Source: Cellvibrio sp. UBA7671
GTDB lineage: Bacteria; Pseudomonadota; Gammaproteobacteria; Pseudomonadales; Cellvibrionaceae
Length of the DNA: 64,000 nucleotides
Assembly: GCA_002483145.1 (NCBI GenBank)
Contig: DLHJ01000002.1
Coordinates: 372,001-436,000, forward strand
Direction of reading: 5' to 3'
Part shown: piece after piece, positions 59,555-64,000 of the stretch
How positions within the stretch are numbered: the first letter of the stretch is position 1
Layout: each line of letters starts with the position of its first letter
Notes under the pieces: model-generated
What the model was told of the DNA's origin: nothing
What the model saw: only the letters and a program-made list of their open reading frames with translations
Database searches by the model: none
Position numbers and translations under genes: made by a program

Positions 59555-60097
59555 CTAAACCTTTTCCCTTGCCAATAGGCTTTCCAGAGCTTTCACACGT
59601 CCAAGCAACTTGGAGCATTTGTCGCGGGACTGGTTATAAAGGGGCTGCACATCATCCCTTAAATCGGGCATTTCACTGCAAATTGCATCATATTCCTCGG
59701 TTTCACCCATCGCAGACAGCATTTCCAATTTATGCTGATTCAACCGTTCTTGCAGGTTTTGGCGCGGGTTATTTTTTGAGGTTGGAGCTTTGATTGGTGG
59801 TGCTTCTGGAGTGGACACAGTAGGTGTAAGTACTGATGGTTTAGATGATTTAGTAAAAAACTGGGGGGTTAACCGATACAAGGGCCAGCCACCCTCCACG
59901 ACAACACGAGTCAGATTCCCATTATCGATAAGGCGCAGCATATTGCGATAAACGAACTGGCGAGCCGCCTTTTTGGAGCTATGAAGGCATGCCGGATCGT
60001 TTAAATAGGCTTCCGTGAGATCGTGTACGGTGAACTCGCGGTTTACCAGAGTTGATAGTGCCGAGAGCAGTCCGGACTTAACGGTGAGAGATTTCAT
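59555..60097 (-). CDS. Winged-helix and coiled-coil partner of the helicase
   Basis: This ~180-residue protein has an N-terminal winged-helix-like domain (about 1-85; SALSTLVNREFTVHDLTEAY, FVYRNMLRLIDNGNLTRVVV), a Pro/Ser linker and a C-terminal helical region (about 115-178; RQNLQERLNQHKLEMLSAMG). No enzyme motif is seen. ATG 60097 is chosen over an upstream start because that would cross the divergent promoter. It likely gives the helicase a DNA target or senses one; this is inference from the tight pairing. Confidence 0.68.
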   Translation of the reverse strand: MKSLTVKSGLLSALSTLVNREFTVHDLTEAYLNDPACLHSSKKAARQFVYRNMLRLIDNGNLTRVVVEGGWPLYRLTPQFFTKSSKPSVLTPTVSTPEAPPIKAPTSKNNPRQNLQERLNQHKLEMLSAMGETEEYDAICSEMPDLRDDVQPLYNQSRDKCSKLLGRVKALESLLAREKV

Positions 60098-60162
60098 GAT
60101 AGAGATTGACGCCTCATGTCTCGAATTTCGCGCCATTCTATCCTGTCTCTATCATCGAGACA
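60097..60162. promoter_or_regulatory. Divergent control region with dyad operators
   Basis: Between the minus-strand winged-helix gene and the plus-strand XRE gene, TGTCTC (60144-60149) and GAGACA (60157-60162) form a perfect 6-bp dyad ending at the XRE start. Further TGTCTC (60117-60122) and AGAGA (60101-60105) half-sites lie upstream, and TGATAGAGA (60097-60105) is matched by TCTCTATCA at 60146-60154. This fits autoregulation of both arms by the XRE protein. Confidence 0.55.
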
Positions 60163-60426
60163 ATGAAATCATCTCCGTACTCACCTCACTACGAAAAGCT
60201 TCGTCTCTGGCTAAAAAAGCAACGGGAGGCAAGTGGTTTGACACTCCGCGAGGCCTCGCTCGCAATGGGGCGACATCATTCTGTGCTAGGCAAGATGGAG
60301 CAGGATCGACGGAAAATTGAAGTGCTTGAGTTTGTGAGGTACTGCCAGGTACTGGGTGTCGATCCCCATGAGGGTTTGGAGATCCTTGTTCACTCTCTTC
60401 AAGACGAGCACGATGCATCGCAATAA
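60163..60426 (+). CDS. XRE-family transcriptional regulator
   Basis: This ~87-residue protein is a compact Cro/CI-type helix-turn-helix: LRLWLKKQREASGLTLREAS then LAMGRHHSVLGKMEQDRRKI, with RYCQVLGVDP. It is too small to have an effector domain. ATG 60163 has only a weak GAGA upstream and touches the dyad. Likely controls the divergent helicase pair and perhaps itself. Confidence 0.85.
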   Translation: MKSSPYSPHYEKLRLWLKKQREASGLTLREASLAMGRHHSVLGKMEQDRRKIEVLEFVRYCQVLGVDPHEGLEILVHSLQDEHDASQ

Positions 60427-60500
60427 AAATAGCCGCATCCATCTCCACGCCAAATGATCTACACTGGCTTCTCCTGAGTAACTTCCTTTTATTGTGCGAC

Positions 60501-60959
60501 ATGGATTTACGACCATCGGTTGTCCTATTTCGAAAAGCAATCCTGAAAGCAAAAGTGGATGGATTCCAATTTGATTCACTGGATTCTTTCCCAGTTAATT
60601 GCTGCGAGTTTTCCTCGTATTTATTGGCAAAATTTCTGATTGAAAAAATTGGCTTATCATCCCTGAAAATAGTCACGGGCGAAAATCGACATAAAAAATC
60701 CCAGCGGCATATTTGGATAAAGTTTGATGATACTGACATTGATATTACCGCCAACCAATTTTCATCGACAGATAGAACGGTCATTGTTGAAGCGCATAGT
60801 CAGTGGCATCAACGATTTGAAATAATTAAAGTTGAAAACCCCAGTCCGAAGTTGACACAGCTCAACAAAGAAGCCAAATTCGCATTGCTATATGATTACA
60901 AAAAAATCCTTAGCTGCCTCGCCTATAACGATGATTCAGTTCGAACGATTCAAAAATAA
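60501..60959 (+). CDS. Small protein with a Cys-His-Asp (papain/transglutaminase-like) pattern
   Basis: This ~152-residue protein has Cys35 at the start of a helix (NCCEFSSYLLAKFLIEKIG), His70 (RHIWIKF) and Asp81 (DIDITANQF). This order and spacing is the pattern of papain-like folds of the transglutaminase/NlpC type. A peptidase, transamidase or related activity is inferred, not established. It lacks a signal peptide. It lies in a plus-strand row with the next two genes, 74 bp after the XRE gene. Confidence 0.62.
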   Translation: MDLRPSVVLFRKAILKAKVDGFQFDSLDSFPVNCCEFSSYLLAKFLIEKIGLSSLKIVTGENRHKKSQRHIWIKFDDTDIDITANQFSSTDRTVIVEAHSQWHQRFEIIKVENPSPKLTQLNKEAKFALLYDYKKILSCLAYNDDSVRTIQK

Positions 60960-60977
60960 TTGCGCAATGGAGAAGAT

Positions 60978-61499
60978 ATGATTTCCGATATGACCAAAGC
61001 AAATATTCTGATTGCGATAGCAGAAGGCCAGTCGGTCTCTGAAGCCGCGAAGCCCTATGGACTTAGCTATGCCCAAGCGAGGGGTGCGTTATCTCGATTT
61101 TGCCCGCAGTTGAAATTACGCTGGAATCTTGAAGAAGTCCGGGCCAATCCAAAGAAATATATTGACGCAGCACTAGCGATAGTTGCCTCACCTAAAAATG
61201 CGCTCCGTAGGGTATTGCGGGATGATTTGGTATTTCAGTTGAAGTTACGGTCACCCAATGAACTTACGCCGCAGTATGTCTCTAACATTGCCGCAGAAAC
61301 CTTGCTTTCACATGGTGTTACCGAAACCGGACTTGTAGAAATACAAGAGTGGTTGCTTGCCAATGGATTGTCGTGCAAGCGCAAATTGCCGGAAACGGAT
61401 GAATATATGCGGGTGGTTCAAAAAGCCATTATATTACTGGATGCCTTCGGATTGGATGTCTCCCACCCTAAAGCACAACTGAAAAATATTGATGAATAG
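60978..61499 (+). CDS. HTH-containing protein of unknown function
   Basis: This ~173-residue protein has an N-terminal helix-turn-helix-like stretch (AEGQSVSEAAKPYGLSYAQA) and a helical remainder with no recognised domain. ATG 60978 follows GGAGAAGAT. It lies between the Cys-His-Asp gene (19 bp) and the Abi_C gene (23 bp), so the three are probably co-transcribed and may work together. Confidence 0.6.
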   Translation: MISDMTKANILIAIAEGQSVSEAAKPYGLSYAQARGALSRFCPQLKLRWNLEEVRANPKKYIDAALAIVASPKNALRRVLRDDLVFQLKLRSPNELTPQYVSNIAAETLLSHGVTETGLVEIQEWLLANGLSCKRKLPETDEYMRVVQKAIILLDAFGLDVSHPKAQLKNIDE

Positions 61500-61522
61500 T
61501 AAAAGAAATTTGGGAGAAGTTT

Positions 61523-62335
61523 ATGGCGCATATGATACCTAACTCAGTTATTGGTGCTGTGTCTTCAGTGCTTGCTGAGTACTATCAGAGTCATTCCAAA
61601 TTAAATGTGTTGCTCATGAGTGCAGGCGCACCCGGTGAGCCACCGGAAGGCAATCTGGAAACAAAGTGCAGTGCATGGCTTAAACGTTGCAATGAAGACG
61701 AATCGCTAAATCCGCTCGCTGTTCTCGGATTGATCATCCAGAAATTTATGGATTTAAACCCAGTCAACTCCCAAATTGCTGAAGGTCAACAACGAATTGC
61801 GGAAAGTCTTGCCAGAAATCAGTTGAGTTATCAGTTAAATGGTTTCATTACCTTTGCTGGAGCAAGCCTTGCTACAAAGTCGCTAGCGGATTTTTTTAAG
61901 GCTGGTGATTTTGCATCTGTTGAAGCTGAATTTAATCGCGCGGTATCCCAATTAGATGGTGATCCCCATGCAGCGATTACTGCTGCAAGCTCCATCATTG
62001 AGGCCTTGTGTAAAACCTACATCGAAACCTTCACTCTGGAAATGCCTGCCAAACAATCTATTGCCCCTCTATGGAAAGTCGTTCAGGGCCATTTGGGATT
62101 AAGCATCGATCCCACACTGGAAGATGACCAGAAAAAAATTCTTCAGGGATTGTCATCCATCATTGACGGCATTGGGGCTTACCGAACCCATATAGGCTCA
62201 GCTCATGGCCGAGGCTTAGAGCCTCCAACCATTGCGGTGATGGAGGCACGTCTTGCTGTGAATGCATCGCATACTCTGGTGACATTTTTAATGGAGCGCT
62301 GGCATAGCCGCTTGAATCAAAACTATACCCGCTGA
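61523..62335 (+). CDS. Abortive infection protein with C-terminal Abi_C domain
   Basis: This 270-residue protein has a helical N-terminal part (about 1-145) and a C-terminal domain (about 147-262) that matches Abi_C: HAAITAASSIIEALCKTYIE, ILQGLSSIIDGIGAYRTHIG, then SAHGRG and LAVNASHTLVTFLMERW. Abi_C proteins are associated with phage-induced growth arrest; the N-terminal part is not recognised. GGGAGAAG precedes the ATG. It ends the cargo, 340 bp before hemN. Confidence 0.82.
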   Translation: MAHMIPNSVIGAVSSVLAEYYQSHSKLNVLLMSAGAPGEPPEGNLETKCSAWLKRCNEDESLNPLAVLGLIIQKFMDLNPVNSQIAEGQQRIAESLARNQLSYQLNGFITFAGASLATKSLADFFKAGDFASVEAEFNRAVSQLDGDPHAAITAASSIIEALCKTYIETFTLEMPAKQSIAPLWKVVQGHLGLSIDPTLEDDQKKILQGLSSIIDGIGAYRTHIGSAHGRGLEPPTIAVMEARLAVNASHTLVTFLMERWHSRLNQNYTR

Positions 62336-62574
62336 ATTCGCATGACATGCAAGATGGCCAGCAATCATTACCATTATTGGCAGTAATTGCACGGGCTAAG
62401 CCAAAAGATGGCGCAATCTTCCGTGTGTCTCAGTAGATCTTGCTTTGTTGTTTGGCCAACCTCCAGGTTTGACTTCCCGGGCTCTAGTTGACAATCCCAA
62501 GCTACTTTCAAAATAAAAGTGGTTCGGACCAAATAAAATTTTAATGCATCAAATTATCCGGCGTGCCCAATAAA
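62336..62574. other. Right end of the island and flank
   Basis: This stretch carries a short frame (62347-62436) whose SLPLLAVI resembles the frame after yaeQ, and a near-dyad GCAAT..ATTAC / GTAATTGC (62361-62390). The right junction of the island probably lies here. No complete gene is seen. Confidence 0.45.
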
Positions 62575-62615
62575 TTGATACATGTCAATCGCTTCTTTTA
62601 CAAAAAGCGTATGCT
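62575..62615 (+). promoter_or_regulatory. FNR/Anr box and promoter of hemN
   Basis: TTGATACATGTCAA (62575-62588) fits the FNR/Anr consensus with one half-site change. A likely -10 box, TATGCT (62610-62615), puts the FNR site centre near -41, the class II activator position. It implies induction of hemN at low oxygen. Confidence 0.75.
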
Positions 62616-62674
62616 AAAAAGCTATTTCTCACAAATGGCTCTGCACTAGAGTTACCAGATATCAAGGTTGTTTT

Positions 62675-64000
62675 ATGGCTTATTTTCAAGCTCCACTTGA
62701 ATGGAATTCGGAACTTATTAAGCAATATGACTTAACCGGGCCGCGTTATACGTCATATCCTACTGCGCCACAATTTAATGAAAGTTTCTCTGACGCTAAT
62801 TTTAAAGCAGCGGTCGAGAGGAGTAACGCGAGCGGAAGGCCGCTGTCGCTTTATTTTCATATTCCTTTTTGCGATACCCTTTGCTTTTATTGTGGATGCA
62901 ACAAAGTAGTTACTAACAATAAAGGCCGTGCGCAACCTTATTTGGAGCGTATGGAGCGGGAAATGGCGATGCAGTCAGAGTTATTTGATTCCGCGCGACT
63001 TGTAACTCAATTACATTGGGGTGGTGGTACCCCCACTTTTATCAGTGATGATGAAATGTCTTGGCTGATGGCTGCGACACGCAAGCACTTTACATTGCTG
63101 GATGATGACGCAGGTGAGTACTCTATAGAGATTCATCCAGGGCGCGTATCGACTAACACTATGGGGCATTTGCGTAAACTTGGTTTTAACCGAGTCAGTA
63201 TGGGTGTGCAGGATTTTGATTCCCAGGTTCAAAAAGCAGTAAATCGTTATAACAGTGTTGAAGATGTAAGCGCCTTGGTAAAGGCACTACGCCAACAAGA
63301 CTATCGCTCGATCAGTATGGATTTAATTTATGGCCTGCCAATGCAAACTTTGAGCAGTGTCGGTGAAACATTAAATAGAGTGATAGAACTTTCCCCCGAC
63401 CGCTTGTCATTATTTAATTATGCCCATATGCCGCATCTTTTTAAGAGCCAGGAATTGATTAACGAGCGTGATCTTCCCTCAGCAGAGCAAAAACTTGAAC
63501 TTTTGTATATGGCGATAGATCGTTTGCAGGGCGCTGGGTATATTTATGTTGGCATGGATCATTTCGCTAAACCGGATGATAGTTTGGTACAAGCACAAAG
63601 AGCAGGAAAGTTACAACGAAATTTTCAGGGCTACTCCACTCATGGCGATTGCGATTTGCTCTCTTTTGGGGCTTCTGCGATTAGCGCATTCGGCAATGTC
63701 TTTATACAAAATGCTAAGCGCGTTGAGCATTATCAAAAATCTATTGACTCAGGTGCAATCCCTTTTATTAAAGGTATTGAATTAACCAGCGAAGATCTTT
63801 TGCGGCAGTTTGTAATTAATCAGTTAATTTGTCATTTCCATTTGAATTTTGCTTCTGTTGATAGTGCATTTTGTCTGGATTCACGCAGTCATTTCGCTAA
63901 AGAATTATTGCAGTTGAAGCCAATGGTTGATGATGGGTTGCTCACGATTAACGAGGAGGGAATTGAAGTTCTCAATGCTGGACGGTTGCTTATTCGTAGA
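62675..64000 (+). CDS. hemN: Oxygen-independent coproporphyrinogen III oxidase HemN (3' partial)
   Basis: This radical-SAM enzyme converts coproporphyrinogen III to protoporphyrinogen IX without oxygen in heme synthesis. The frame is open from ATG 62675 through the window end (442 codons; the full family length is about 457). RYTSYPTAPQF is the family's N-terminal motif and the cluster cysteines are in HIPFCDTLCFYCGCNK; LHWGGGTPTF and SMDLIYGLP follow. The full frame shows no disruption. Confidence 0.95.
   Translation, partial: MAYFQAPLEWNSELIKQYDLTGPRYTSYPTAPQFNESFSDANFKAAVERSNASGRPLSLYFHIPFCDTLCFYCGCNKVVTNNKGRAQPYLERMEREMAMQSELFDSARLVTQLHWGGGTPTFISDDEMSWLMAATRKHFTLLDDDAGEYSIEIHPGRVSTNTMGHLRKLGFNRVSMGVQDFDSQVQKAVNRYNSVEDVSALVKALRQQDYRSISMDLIYGLPMQTLSSVGETLNRVIELSPDRLSLFNYAHMPHLFKSQELINERDLPSAEQKLELLYMAIDRLQGAGYIYVGMDHFAKPDDSLVQAQRAGKLQRNFQGYSTHGDCDLLSFGASAISAFGNVFIQNAKRVEHYQKSIDSGAIPFIKGIELTSEDLLRQFVINQLICHFHLNFASVDSAFCLDSRSHFAKELLQLKPMVDDGLLTINEEGIEVLNAGRLLIRR

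Larger units (their letters stand above)
52749..62500. mobile_element. Genomic island with a recombinase trio and defence-like cargo
   Basis: The region between yaeQ and hemN is visibly more A+T-rich than its flanks. It opens with an operon of three tyrosine recombinases and a small HTH/coiled-coil protein (52923-57981), recalling Tn554 tnpABC and gamma-mobile-trio elements, followed by about 4.2 kb of cargo (58127-62335). The left edge lies between 52749 and ~52870; the right edge lies between 62336 and the hemN FNR box at 62575. No flanking repeat identical on both sides was found by eye. Confidence 0.75.

Overview
The window looks like a chromosome segment of Cellvibrio or a close relative (Gammaproteobacteria, Cellvibrionaceae). 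The evidence is a complete-looking MSHA-type pilus locus, a chitinase and a mannanase built from modules joined by long poly-Ser linkers, the nudJ-mnmA-hflD-purB gene order typical of gammaproteobacteria, and an FNR/Anr-type box in front of hemN. Genus assignment is inference from gene style; no rRNA or tRNA gene was seen.

Layout. 1-9030: the end of an MSHA pilus operon (mshE end, mshG, F, A, C, D, O, P, Q), finishing with a 1357-residue tip protein carrying two PA14 domains. 9047-18280: housekeeping genes (DUF2721 protein, GcvR-like regulator, yheU, rlmM, tusA, pdxB, NAD-kinase-like protein, rRNA methyltransferase-like protein, alaA, msrB) and two unrecognised genes. 18520-23482: an RND efflux adaptor and pump with a LamG-like lipoprotein in the same operon. 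23527-25791: a secreted zinc metalloprotease without its own propeptide, next to a membrane-anchored protein that resembles the missing propeptide. 26348-36060: proS, a HIT protein, a tailed HU protein, roxA with two small genes, purB, hflD, mnmA, nudJ and one unknown. 36448-40747: a second RND adaptor and pump. 40856-52748: mrp, a PQQ-dehydrogenase/cytochrome c fusion, a GH26 mannanase lipoprotein with a LacI-type operator, prfB with its programmed frameshift, lysS, a GH18 chitinase, a DUF418 membrane protein, an RluA-like enzyme and yaeQ.

52749 to about 62500 is an accessory island between yaeQ and hemN. It is visibly richer in A+T than its flanks. It opens with one tight operon of three different tyrosine recombinases plus a small HTH/coiled-coil protein; the layout recalls Tn554 tnpABC and the gamma-mobile-trio (GMT) elements. 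Behind it lies cargo that looks like anti-phage defence: a winged-helix protein with an SF2 helicase on the minus strand, a divergent XRE regulator with a dyad operator over its start, a small protein with a Cys-His-Asp signature, an HTH protein, and a protein with an abortive-infection C-terminal (Abi_C) domain. This cargo is the best candidate in the window for an undescribed system. The window ends inside hemN.

The carbohydrate-active enzymes, PA14 adhesin and CBM6 protease fit a surface-attached polysaccharide degrader.
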